The translations under genes were made by a program, and so were the position numbers. From Pseudomonas sp. REP124 (GTDB lineage Bacteria > Pseudomonadota > Gammaproteobacteria > Pseudomonadales > Pseudomonadaceae): 60,342 bases of DNA. The stretch is taken from the NCBI RefSeq assembly GCF_020164475.1, contig NZ_JAIQWX010000023.1:1-60342 (forward strand). The letters run 5' to 3'. The notes under the pieces are model-generated. The model was given only the letters and a program-made list of their open reading frames with translations. It was not told the origin of the DNA and did not search any database. Below, piece by piece: positions 17,672 to 25,296 of this stretch. How positions within the stretch are numbered: the stretch's first letter is position 1; each line of letters opens with the position of its first letter.

Positions 17672-18727
17672 ATGCGCAAAACCACGCTGATCACTGGCGG
17701 GGCCGGTTACATCGGCTCCCACACCGTACTGACCCTGATGGACGCCGGCCACTCGGTGGTGGTGCTCGACAACCTGTGCAACAGCTGTCGGGAATCGATC
17801 CACCGGCTTGAGCAACTGACCCATAGCCATGTCGATTTCATCGAGGGCGACGTGCGTGACAGCCTGCTGCTCGACGAGATTTTCGACACCTACGACATCG
17901 ATGCGGTGATGCATTTCTCCAGCCTCAAATCCGTGGCCGAAAGCGTGCGCAAACCGCTGGAGTATTACGCCAACAACGTCGCCGGCACCCTAAACCTGTG
18001 CCAGGCCATGGCCCGGGCGCGGGTGTTCAAGCTGGTGTTCAGCTCGTCGGCCACCGTCTACGGCGACCCTGCACAAATCCCGATTGCCGAGGACCTGGGC
18101 ACCGGCAATCCGGTCAATCCCTACGGGCGCAGCAAGCTGATGATCGAAGAGCTGCTGCAGGACCTGGCGCTGTCAGAACCGCGCTGGAGCATCGCGCTGC
18201 TGCGTTATTTCAACCCTATCGGCGCCCACGAAAGCGGGCTGATCGGCGAAGACCCTCACGGTCGGCCGAACAATCTTTTACCCTGCCTGACCCAGGTCGC
18301 CATCGGGCGGATTCCCGAACTGACCGTGTTCGGCAACGACTACCCCACGGTCGATGGCACCTGCGTGCGCGATTACATCCACGTGGTTGATCTGGCCGAA
18401 GGGCACCTGAAAGCCTTGCAGATGCTGCATTACAGCCCGGGCGTGAACATCTGGAACCTGGGCACCGGCACCGGCTACAGCGTGTTGCAGATCATCCACA
18501 GTTTCGAAGACGTGACCGGGATCAAGATCCCCTACCACTTCGCCCCGCGCCGTGCCGGGGACATCGCCCAGTGCTGGGCCGACCCCAGCAAGGCCGAACG
18601 CGATCTGGGCTGGCACGCGCAGCGCAATCTGGAACAGATGATCGCCGACACCTGGCGTTGGCAGTCGGCCAATCCCTTCGGTTATCACTCCCGCCCACCC
18701 ATGCCGATAGCCATGGCTATGAAATGA
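17672..18727 (+). CDS. galE: UDP-glucose 4-epimerase
   Basis: A 351-residue extended short-chain dehydrogenase that interconverts UDP-glucose and UDP-galactose. The NAD motif TGGAGYIGSHT is at residues 8-18, FSSSATVYGDP carries the catalytic Ser, and NPYGRSKLMIEE holds the catalytic Tyr-x3-Lys. The GalE substrate signature RYFNPIGAHESGLIGEDP is complete, and GTCVRDYIHVVDLAEGHLKAL is diagnostic. Slightly longer than E. coli GalE (338) by a C-terminal tail. It supplies galactose units to the polysaccharide made by this operon. Confidence 0.95.
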   Translation: MRKTTLITGGAGYIGSHTVLTLMDAGHSVVVLDNLCNSCRESIHRLEQLTHSHVDFIEGDVRDSLLLDEIFDTYDIDAVMHFSSLKSVAESVRKPLEYYANNVAGTLNLCQAMARARVFKLVFSSSATVYGDPAQIPIAEDLGTGNPVNPYGRSKLMIEELLQDLALSEPRWSIALLRYFNPIGAHESGLIGEDPHGRPNNLLPCLTQVAIGRIPELTVFGNDYPTVDGTCVRDYIHVVDLAEGHLKALQMLHYSPGVNIWNLGTGTGYSVLQIIHSFEDVTGIKIPYHFAPRRAGDIAQCWADPSKAERDLGWHAQRNLEQMIADTWRWQSANPFGYHSRPPMPIAMAMK

Positions 18728-18740
18728 ATGGAGCCTGCCC

Positions 18741-20216
18741 ATGATCAGGGAATGTCTACTGGGTCTGTTGTTGATCAGCACCGTGTTCGAAGCATCCGCC
18801 GCACCCTCGCAGCCACCCACCGAGGGCTTGGTGATGTGGCTCGACGCCGCCGATGCTTCGAACGTCAGCCGTAATGAACAGGGGCGTGTGACGCGCTGGC
18901 AGGACAAGTCCGGTCGCGGCAATGACGTCAACGCGGACAATGTCGCGGCCAGCGCGTTGCCCGCGTACGTCAGCAATGCCCTCAACGGCCACGGCGTGGT
19001 GCGCTTGAGTGGCACGGCAGCGTTCAGTGCCAATGCGCTACGAACCACGAGAGGGCCGGTCACGGTCTTTGTGGTTTCCCGGCGATTGCCCGAGCAGGCC
19101 GGCGGCAAGGCCTGGCAACGCCTGATCAGCTCGCGCCCGCAGTTGGCCGACAACGATAACGTGGCGCCGAATTTCGGCCTCAGCGTGCAACAGACCACCG
19201 CCTATGAACCCGCCCTGGCTTTCCTGGAATCCGGCGACGTGCCTATCGGCCCGCTCGCGGTCGGGCGCAATGTGGTGGGGACCTCGGAAATTCTGCGTGG
19301 CGACATCGCCGAAGTGCTGGTGTACGACCGACCGCTGGCCACTCAGGCCGAGCGTCAGGCTGTGTTCGAGTATCTGACGCAAAAGTGGAAGGTTGCCGCC
19401 CCGCAGCAAACCAATGCCTGGACCCGCATCGGCCCCCTCGGCCCGCTGCCGCAGCGGACCAACCCCAACCTGCCGCTGTCCGATCAGGCCAATGTTGGCC
19501 AGTGGCGGCCGGACCCGCGCTTCACCGACGACTTCAACGGCAACACCCTCGACCCCGAGCGCTGGCACGTCAACAACGCCACCGGCACCGATTCGCTGGG
19601 GCGCAAACCGGCGCTGTTCCTTCCCGAGAACGCCACGGTCAGTGATGGGTATCTGAACATCGTCTTCCGCAAGCAGACGTTGCCCGAGAAGTATGTGCGT
19701 CTTGGCTACAAGGACTACAGCAGCGCCATGGTGCGGACCATTGAACGTGGCGACTACGGCTACTACGAGGCGCGAGCCAAGCCGATGAACTCGGCAGGCT
19801 CAAGTGCGTTCTGGCTGGCCTGGACCGGGCTTGCGGACAACGCCACGGAGATCGACATCTTCGAAATCGGCGGCAAGACCAAAGACGCCAAATTCGACCG
19901 CATGTACAACATGAACGCCCACGTCTGGGCCACCCCGACCAGCACCGCTCACCTGGCCGAAGGCAGCACCTGGATCAGCCCGTGGCGCTTTGCCGAGGAT
20001 TTTCATGTGTATGGGCTGGACTGGCAGCGCGATACCTTGCGCTGGTATGTCGATGGCGTGCTGGTGAGGGAGGCGAAGAACAGCCACTTCTTCTTTCCGA
20101 TGCAGATCGTTTTTGACAGCGAGGCGATGTGGGACTGGTTTGGGGTGGTCGATGATGCGGATCTGCCGTCGACCTTTAGTGTGGATTACATCAAGGTTTG
20201 GCGGCGGGGCAACTAG
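18741..20216 (+). CDS. Secreted GH16 family glycoside hydrolase with N-terminal lectin-like domain
   Basis: A 491-residue exported protein. The signal peptide ends near ASA-APSQ (residue 21). Residues 28-215 form a concanavalin/LamG-like module (GLVMWLDAADASNV, WQDKSGRGNDVNADN, GDIAEVLVYDRPL). The C-terminal GH16 domain begins near FTDDFNGNTLDPERW, and its catalytic motif ExDxxE is EIDIFE. As the last gene of the locus it probably trims or releases the polymer made by the operon, as ExsH/ExoK do for succinoglycan. It could instead degrade an external beta-glucan or galactan. It ends directly before a run of REP elements. Confidence 0.88.
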   Translation: MIRECLLGLLLISTVFEASAAPSQPPTEGLVMWLDAADASNVSRNEQGRVTRWQDKSGRGNDVNADNVAASALPAYVSNALNGHGVVRLSGTAAFSANALRTTRGPVTVFVVSRRLPEQAGGKAWQRLISSRPQLADNDNVAPNFGLSVQQTTAYEPALAFLESGDVPIGPLAVGRNVVGTSEILRGDIAEVLVYDRPLATQAERQAVFEYLTQKWKVAAPQQTNAWTRIGPLGPLPQRTNPNLPLSDQANVGQWRPDPRFTDDFNGNTLDPERWHVNNATGTDSLGRKPALFLPENATVSDGYLNIVFRKQTLPEKYVRLGYKDYSSAMVRTIERGDYGYYEARAKPMNSAGSSAFWLAWTGLADNATEIDIFEIGGKTKDAKFDRMYNMNAHVWATPTSTAHLAEGSTWISPWRFAEDFHVYGLDWQRDTLRWYVDGVLVREAKNSHFFFPMQIVFDSEAMWDWFGVVDDADLPSTFSVDYIKVWRRGN

Positions 20217-20217
20217 C

Positions 20218-20580
20218 AATCGCGAGCAGGCTCGCTCCCACAGGGGGCGGGGGTGTACTGAAAATTGGGTCACAACACAAAATCACTGTGGGAGCGGGCT
20301 TGCTCGCGAAAGCGGTGTGTCAGGCACCACAGATGTCGACTGTGTCGACGCCTTCGCGAGCAAGCCCGCTCCCACATGGGGGATTGGGGTGTGCTCAAAA
20401 TGGGGTCGCAACACGGAACCACTGTGGGAGCGGGCTTGCTCGCGAAAACGCAGTGTCAGGCACCACAGATGTCGACTGTGCCGACGCCTTCGCGAGCAAG
20501 CCCGCTCCCACAGGGGATGTGTGACGGGCTCAATATCCGTGGTGACCCCGATCCACTGTGGGAGCGAGCCTGCTCGCGAT
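20218..20580. repeat. Cluster of REP/REPIN elements including a 136-bp tandem duplication
   Basis: A half element lies at about 20218-20243. A full inverted pair has arms 20287-20310 and 20353-20376, and a second near-identical pair has arms 20423-20446 and 20489-20512. A last single arm lies at about 20557-20580. The two full pairs start 136 bases apart and share the flanking text GTGTCAGGCACCACAGATGT, so the whole unit was tandemly duplicated. No gene is visible in the 389-base gap. Confidence 0.85.
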
Positions 20581-20605
20581 GAGGCCCGCACATTCAGCGC
20601 AAACA

Positions 20606-21394
20606 TCAGGTATCGACCTGCACCACCTCAATCCCCAACGCCCGGTAATCCTCGACATTGCCCGACGCCACCTGCCGCTCGGTGATCAGCGCATGCAATC
20701 GCGTGCAAGGCGCAACCACAAACGGCTCAACCGCCCCCAGCTTGTCCGCCGTGGTCACCGCAATCACCCGGGCCGCGCTGTCGAGCATCGCCTGTTTCAC
20801 CGGCACTTCATCAAAATGCAGGGAGCTGATGCCCACTTGCGGATGGATCGCGCAAACCCCGGTGAACAACAGGTCGGCTTTGATCCCTTCAAGCAAACGC
20901 AGGGTTTCATGGCCGCCGGCCGACATCGTCGCCGGATTGACCTGACCGCCCGCCAGAATCACTTTCACCCCCTTGTACTCGGACAACGTGATCGCCGTCA
21001 TGGGCGATGCCGTGACCGCGGTAAAGCAAATATCCGCCGGCAACGAGCGCGCGATCTGCAAGGTCGTGGAGCCGGAGTCGAACATCACGGTCTGGCCGTT
21101 CTCCACCCAACTGGCGGCCAATTGCGCCAACCGGGCCTTCACCTCGTCGGTTTCGCTGACACGGGTGAAGTAGTCCTTGCCGGTGTCCTTGGGCCGCGGC
21201 AGTGCCCCGCCGTGCACCCGCTGCACCAGGCCGGAGGCGTCAAGTTCGGCCAGATCGCGGCGAATGGTGTCTTCGGACACGGCGAAATGCTGGCTCAACT
21301 CCGAAGCCATGACCTTGCCGTCGCGTTCGAGGATCAGGAGGATTTTCTGTCGGCGCAGATGAGGAAGCTCTGCCGGAGAATGCTGCTCGTGCAT
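20606..21394 (-). CDS. DeoR/GlpR-family transcriptional regulator
   Basis: A 262-residue regulator. The N-terminal DeoR helix-turn-helix (about residues 14-70) shows RRQKILLILERDGKVMASEL and VSEDTIRRDLAEL, with the family hallmark LVQRVHGGAL after it. The C-terminal DeoRC sensor domain resembles sugar-phosphate isomerases (FDSGSTTLQIARSL, ADLLFTGVCAIHPQVG, VIAVTTADKLGAV). Such regulators normally repress sugar or sugar-phosphate catabolism and are released by a phosphorylated sugar. No obvious target is adjacent, so the ligand is unknown. Confidence 0.92.
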   Translation of the reverse strand: MHEQHSPAELPHLRRQKILLILERDGKVMASELSQHFAVSEDTIRRDLAELDASGLVQRVHGGALPRPKDTGKDYFTRVSETDEVKARLAQLAASWVENGQTVMFDSGSTTLQIARSLPADICFTAVTASPMTAITLSEYKGVKVILAGGQVNPATMSAGGHETLRLLEGIKADLLFTGVCAIHPQVGISSLHFDEVPVKQAMLDSAARVIAVTTADKLGAVEPFVVAPCTRLHALITERQVASGNVEDYRALGIEVVQVDT

Positions 21395-21590
21395 GTTTTC
21401 GCCCGTTTATGCATGAAATTGCGTGTTCGTGCGAGATTAGCCAAAGCCTTGGGCAAACACAAACCGTCCTTCGCGCAAAGGCGTGCCAGGTATCATTTCT
21501 TTCGATCTTTCAAATCAAGAAGCGGAATTTTTTATTTGCCCTGCCGCTGTTCAAAATGGCGCCATCAAAAATGTACTGGATGGAGTCGCC

Positions 21591-21659
21591 ATGAATCTCA
21601 ATTTCGCTTTCGCCTGCATGATCGTGGTCTCGTTCACCATCGCCCTGGTGCACACCTGA
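21591..21659 (+). CDS. Possible 22-residue membrane peptide
   Basis: A very small ORF at ATG 21591-21593 to TGA 21657-21659 encodes a single hydrophobic segment (begins MNLNFAFACMIVVSF). GGAG lies five bases upstream of the ATG, an ideal ribosome site. A preceding 12-codon ORF (ATG 21556) ends in a TGA that overlaps its start as ATGA. One short transmembrane helix is typical of bacterial small membrane proteins. No homologue is recognised, and translation is unproven. The rest of the 314-base gap around it shows no gene. Confidence 0.45.
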   Translation: MNLNFAFACMIVVSFTIALVHT

Positions 21660-21708
21660 TCGGCAAAAACCCGCTACTCTGCAGGCCCCCTTCCGGCAGA
21701 GTCGCACC

Positions 21709-22596
21709 ATGGTTTTCGCCATTGTCAGCAACGGCACCCTTGTCACACCCGCAGAACCCGACACCTCGGTACCCTGGTGGAGCTTCGGCAAAACCGTACT
21801 CGCCGCCACCGCCCTGACCTTGGTGCGCGATGGTTTGACCGGTCTTGACGACCCTGTGGCCGAAGGGCCTTTCACTCTGCGTCAGCTGCTGCGCCATGAA
21901 GCGGGACTGGCGGATTACTCCGAACTCGCCGACTACCACAGCGCCGTCGCCCGCCACGACTACCCCTGGCCCGCCGATGACCTCCTTGAACGCCTAGATG
22001 CCCGCCGGCTGCGCTACACGCCGGGAGATGGCTGGCGTTACTCCAATGTCGGTTACCTCTACGTCACCCGCCTGATCGAGCGTGTGACCGGCCTTGCGCT
22101 GGAACAAGCCCTGACCCGACAAGTATTCAATCCCCTGCACCTATCCCGCGTACGCCTGGCCAAAACCCGCGCCGACCTGCAAGGCGTGGAGATGGGCAGC
22201 GCGCCAGACTACGACCCGGGCTGGGTCTACCACGGCCTGCTGGTCGGCCCGCTCGATGAAGCGGCCCTGTGTCTGGATCGGGTGCTGAGCGGGACCCTGC
22301 TCCCTCCTGAACTGCGACGCGAAATGCAAACCGCCCGTCCATTAGGTGGCCCGATTCCCGGGCGTCCGTGGACGACACCGGGCTATGGAATGGGTCTGAT
22401 GCGAGGCGAGGAATCCAACGGCCGAACGTTAAGCGGTCACACGGGCGTTGGACCCGGCAGCGTGGTAGCGGTTTATCGCTGTGTGGGCGGGGACAAATCG
22501 GCGAGTTGCGCGGTATTTCACGCGGGCGGGAATGAAGGGGCCGTCGAGTTCGACGTGGTTGAACGCCTTTCTACATCTCTGCACCGCCCTCTGTAG
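21709..22596 (+). CDS. Serine hydrolase, beta-lactamase/penicillin-binding family
   Basis: A 295-residue protein of the class C beta-lactamase/D-peptidase fold (PF00144). The SxxK nucleophile motif is SFGK in PWWSFGKTVLAAT (about residues 25-28), the YxN motif is YSNVGY, and the third motif is HTG in LSGHTGVGPGS. No signal peptide is apparent, so it is probably a cytoplasmic esterase or peptidase-like enzyme and not a resistance enzyme. It is shorter than AmpC. Start codon choice is uncertain because the upstream ribosome site is weak. The substrate is unknown. Confidence 0.85.
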   Translation: MVFAIVSNGTLVTPAEPDTSVPWWSFGKTVLAATALTLVRDGLTGLDDPVAEGPFTLRQLLRHEAGLADYSELADYHSAVARHDYPWPADDLLERLDARRLRYTPGDGWRYSNVGYLYVTRLIERVTGLALEQALTRQVFNPLHLSRVRLAKTRADLQGVEMGSAPDYDPGWVYHGLLVGPLDEAALCLDRVLSGTLLPPELRREMQTARPLGGPIPGRPWTTPGYGMGLMRGEESNGRTLSGHTGVGPGSVVAVYRCVGGDKSASCAVFHAGGNEGAVEFDVVERLSTSLHRPL

Positions 22597-22691
22597 GAGC
22601 GAGCATGCTCGCGATGGATGACCAGACACCGCGGGAAAACAGACAGCCCACGTCATCGTTGACGACCATCGCGAGCATGCTCGCTCCTACA
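22592..22691. repeat. REPIN: perfect 26-bp inverted pair
   Basis: Left arm 22592-22617 (TGTAGGAGCGAGCATGCTCG then CGATGG) and exact complement 22666-22691, with a 48-base spacer. It overlaps the last five bases of the serine hydrolase gene and lies between two convergent genes. Confidence 0.85.
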
Positions 22692-22701
22692 GGGGCCAGT
22701 G

Positions 22702-23370
22702 TCAGTTGCTGGCTACGTGGTCGGCAGTGCCCGAAGTCATCAGCACTTTCAACGAGGCATCGAACTGCTTCAGCGCATTGACCTGCAACTCAGTCTGCTG
22801 GTTGATCTGCGCCGCAATCTGCGGTGCGGCCTTGCCCTTTACCCACACCGACGGCATCTGCTGCGACTGCGAGCCTTCGGCCTGGCCGATGTATTGCAGG
22901 TTGGCGTCATAGAACTTGGCCATGAACCGCGCGTCGACTTGGTTGTTTCGCTTGGACACCAGACGGCTGTAGGTGTCGAGCATCACCACCACATCAGGAT
23001 GGGCCTGCACCGCCGCGTCGAGGCTGTCATAGACGGTCACCGACGCGAATTGCTTCTGCAACGAACCCATCAGCCAGTTGATCGCCCGCTTCGGATCGGA
23101 ACTGTCGACGAACGCCTTGGCGATCTGCTGATTCATCTCAGGATTTTTCGCGCCGTTGACCGCCACCGCGTGGTAGTTCTGCAGGTACTCCTGGGTGCCC
23201 AGGGTATTTTCGCTGTAGAGCACCGCGACGGTTTTCGCCTTCTGCAAGCTGGTGCCACTGTCGGCGATGGGCAGGAAATGGCACGCGGGATCGGCGGCAA
23301 CAGCCGGAGCGGCAATGGCAACGCTTGTGCTGAACACGGCGACAAAAGCCAACAGGGTCGAAATTTTCAT
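22702..23370 (-). CDS. Exported protein of unknown function
   Basis: A 222-residue protein with a clear signal peptide (MKISTLLAFVAVFSTSVAIA, cleavage near APAVAA-DPA). The mature part has alternating alpha/beta pattern (TVAVLYSENTLG, FASVTVYDSLDAA, DVVVMLDTYSRL) and a C-terminal helix-rich tail. The ATG has AAGGAATC upstream. One cysteine remains in the mature protein and there is no lipobox. I recognise no family. It stands alone between two convergent or unrelated genes. Confidence 0.75.
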   Translation of the reverse strand: MKISTLLAFVAVFSTSVAIAAPAVAADPACHFLPIADSGTSLQKAKTVAVLYSENTLGTQEYLQNYHAVAVNGAKNPEMNQQIAKAFVDSSDPKRAINWLMGSLQKQFASVTVYDSLDAAVQAHPDVVVMLDTYSRLVSKRNNQVDARFMAKFYDANLQYIGQAEGSQSQQMPSVWVKGKAAPQIAAQINQQTELQVNALKQFDASLKVLMTSGTADHVASN

Positions 23371-23481
23371 CGCGCTGATTCCTTCAAAGGCGAGATCGAT
23401 ATGAAGCTATCTTCCTCTGATGACAGAAAAACAGAACTTGCATTGCTTAATGATAGCTATCGAGCAAATGAATGGTTGGAA

Positions 23482-23901
23482 TCAGCGCAACATTCCGATG
23501 GCCCGCCGATACTTCTCGATACGCTCCAGATCCTCCCAACCCGGCTGCGCGATCCGCGACAGATCACTGTTCTCCTCAAGATCCGCCAGTTTCACCACCC
23601 GGCTAATCGGGTTCTGCGCCGCCCGGGCGATGAAATCCTCGTAGGCTTCCCCCGGACGCTTGGTCAGCGAATCGATGGCCGCCAGCACGGTTTCGCTGAA
23701 ACCCTCCTCGCGCAGTTCGTCCAGACCGATGTCGCAGTCCTCGACCACATCGTGCAACACCGCGACGATCCGCTCTTCCAGGCTGGCGACCTTGAGCATC
23801 ACCCGCAGCGCATGAAGGATGTACGGCGAGCCGCCCTTGTCGACCTGGCCCGTATGGGCGCCGGCTGCAATGGCGATGGCGTGTTCCAGTGTCTGGGTCA
23901 T
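23482..23901 (-). CDS. HD-domain phosphohydrolase, small alarmone hydrolase-like
   Basis: A 139-residue protein resembling the hydrolase half of RelA/SpoT. Metal-binding HD residues are seen in HTGQVDKGGSPYILHALRV and AVLHDVVEDC. The usual KLADRLHN region reads VKLADLEENSDL, with an ENSD variant. The small size fits MESH1/SAH-type hydrolases, which cleave (p)ppGpp or related nucleotides. The substrate has not been shown for this subgroup. It is a single gene with REP-free flanks. Confidence 0.82.
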   Translation of the reverse strand: MTQTLEHAIAIAAGAHTGQVDKGGSPYILHALRVMLKVASLEERIVAVLHDVVEDCDIGLDELREEGFSETVLAAIDSLTKRPGEAYEDFIARAAQNPISRVVKLADLEENSDLSRIAQPGWEDLERIEKYRRAIGMLR

Positions 23902-23951
23902 TTCGGTTCTCCCTGATTGATACGTTCCGGTTACATCGAGGTGTTGCGCCT

Positions 23952-24005
23952 GTTACCTCAGCGCCGCGCTTGTCACTTCTGCGCCGCCCGGCCGCCCCCT
24001 AGAGT
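23952..24005 (+). promoter_or_regulatory. Shared upstream element, copy 1
   Basis: GTTAC at 23952-23956 and CCTAGAGT at 23998-24005 recur with almost the same spacing (46 against 47 bases) upstream of the gene at 24524. The element ends about 80 bases before the ATG of the 78-residue gene. It probably marks a common promoter or activator site. Confidence 0.5.
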
Positions 24006-24086
24006 ATGGCCGTCGGTGTGAATGCGGGGAAACCGGTTGTCGGCCCTGATCCACGTCGATCCCTTAATCACGGAAGAGGTGAAATC

Positions 24087-24323
24087 ATGAGTTTCGTCAA
24101 AGTGGAAAAAAACCAGGCCAGCGCCCCGTCGGAAGCGGACATGAAAAAAGCCATGACAGAAGCCGGCGGTGTTCCGGGCGAGTGCACCGGCACCAATGCC
24201 GCCCGGACCCTGACCTTCACTGGCGTGATCAGTCACACGGTGTACGAAAACAAACTGATCGAAGTCGCCAAGGGCAAACGCACCAGCTGGAATTTCGTCT
24301 GGGCCGACGCGCAGGCCGCCTGA
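24087..24323 (+). CDS. Small protein of unknown function (78 aa)
   Basis: A 78-residue acidic/basic-balanced protein beginning MSFVKVEKNQASAPSEADM, with a single Cys (GECTGTNAART) and a beta-rich C-terminus (LTFTGVISHTVYENKLIEVA, then TSWNFVWADAQ). The in-frame extension to 24006 lacks a ribosome site, while ATG 24087 is preceded by AGAGGTG. No signal peptide. It shares an upstream element with the next gene and is followed by a GC-rich hairpin. I do not recognise the family. Confidence 0.75.
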   Translation: MSFVKVEKNQASAPSEADMKKAMTEAGGVPGECTGTNAARTLTFTGVISHTVYENKLIEVAKGKRTSWNFVWADAQAA

Positions 24324-24328
24324 TGTGA

Positions 24329-24357
24329 CTGCGGGGCGGCCAATGGTCGCCCCGCAG
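24329..24357 (+). terminator. GC-rich hairpin after the 78-residue gene
   Basis: CTGCGGGGCG at 24329-24338 pairs with CGCCCCGCAG at 24348-24357 across a ten-base loop. No proper T-run follows (CCTTGAACC), so termination may be weak. Confidence 0.5.
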
Positions 24358-24380
24358 CCTTGAACCACTGATACAACCCC

Positions 24381-24435
24381 GTTACCCGCCTGTAACGCCG
24401 AGATACTTAGACCCCCTGCCCCTCGCGCCTAGAGT
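24381..24435 (+). promoter_or_regulatory. Shared upstream element, copy 2
   Basis: GTTAC at 24381-24385 and CCTAGAGT at 24428-24435, the same pair and spacing as upstream of the 24087 gene. It also contains a GTTAC/GTAAC inverted pair (GTTACCCGCCTGTAAC), which could be an operator. Confidence 0.5.
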
Positions 24436-24523
24436 GAAGCCCTCGATGAGACGCCGGCGGCACTGCCCGCCGCTCTTCGATCGATTCATTCACATGGCAA
24501 CACCACCAAGGAAGAGGACCACC

Positions 24524-25261
24524 ATGAGCAAATCCATCGCTGTCAGCCAGACCAGCCAGCAGCTTCACAATGATGTGCAAGAAGCCGTCAAATCGATCAT
24601 GGGTGCAACGCAACTGAAGTCGTCGGACTACAACAAAGTCCTGAGGTCCGCCCTGGCGGCTTCGCAGAAAACCGTCACCATCGAGATCGCCCCGGGCGAT
24701 CTGACCCTGCTCAAGAAGTCCGGCTACAAGCTGTGCTTCGCCAAGAAAGTCGGCACCGCGGACTACAACGTGGTCTGGCAGTCCTACACCGCGTACCTGA
24801 GCAACAATGAATTCAGCTGGACCCCGATGTATCAGATGTTCGCGTCCAACGTGTTCAAGGAAAACGTGCAGGTCAAAGTCTCGACCAATATCGTCAACAT
24901 TGGCCTGGGGCAAACCTCGACCCTCGATGAACACGGCCTGCTGAGCCCGGCGGTGACCGGTGGACCGGATGTCTCCGTGACCTTCGTCAACGATTACGCG
25001 CCGATCCATCCGGGGATCAACCAGCTGTCCACCGGCATCGATGGCAATCAGGTCAGCACGCCGATCTATGTGGCGGTGGATCAGGTGGTCACCGGCAAGA
25101 CCGTGCTAACCCCCGTGGAAACCATCCTTGTGTGGTTCGAGCAGAACGTACAGACGAGCACCATGTTCAGTACCTCACGCTCGAAGGCGATCGAAATCGA
25201 CCTGACGTACGAAAACACCGCCGGTCGCCTGTATGAAGACGGTAAGTGGAAAACCATATAA
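24524..25261 (+). CDS. Beta-rich protein of unknown function (245 aa)
   Basis: A 245-residue protein without signal peptide. An N-terminal helical stretch (residues 1-50) is followed by beta-strand-like segments rich in aromatic residues (GYKLCFAKKVGTADYNVVWQ, NEFSWTPMYQMFASNVF). The centre (VSTNIVNIGLGQTSTLDEHG) and the end (IEIDLTYENTAGRLYEDGKW) look like a beta-sandwich or pore-former/lectin-type fold. That is an impression from pattern only. Start ATG 24524 is chosen for its GAAGAGGAC ribosome site; an extension to 24434 is less likely. It shares its upstream element with the 24087 gene and faces a winged-helix regulator across a terminator. Confidence 0.75.
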   Translation: MSKSIAVSQTSQQLHNDVQEAVKSIMGATQLKSSDYNKVLRSALAASQKTVTIEIAPGDLTLLKKSGYKLCFAKKVGTADYNVVWQSYTAYLSNNEFSWTPMYQMFASNVFKENVQVKVSTNIVNIGLGQTSTLDEHGLLSPAVTGGPDVSVTFVNDYAPIHPGINQLSTGIDGNQVSTPIYVAVDQVVTGKTVLTPVETILVWFEQNVQTSTMFSTSRSKAIEIDLTYENTAGRLYEDGKWKTI

Positions 25262-25271
25262 CCAGTGCATC

Positions 25272-25293
25272 GGGGCAACCTTGCGGTTGCCCC
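25272..25293 (+). terminator. Intrinsic terminator between convergent genes
   Basis: GGGGCAACC at 25272-25280, loop TTGC, and GGTTGCCCC at 25285-25293, followed by TTCCTATT. A compact nine-bp stem lying only 10 bases after the stop of the 245-residue gene and 4 before the convergent regulator's stop. Confidence 0.75.
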
Positions 25294-25296
25294 TTC

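Noticed and set aside
20218..20580. Regular repeats that might suggest a CRISPR array
   Set aside because: The units are inverted pairs of REP type with few copies and no uniform spacers; no cas gene is near.
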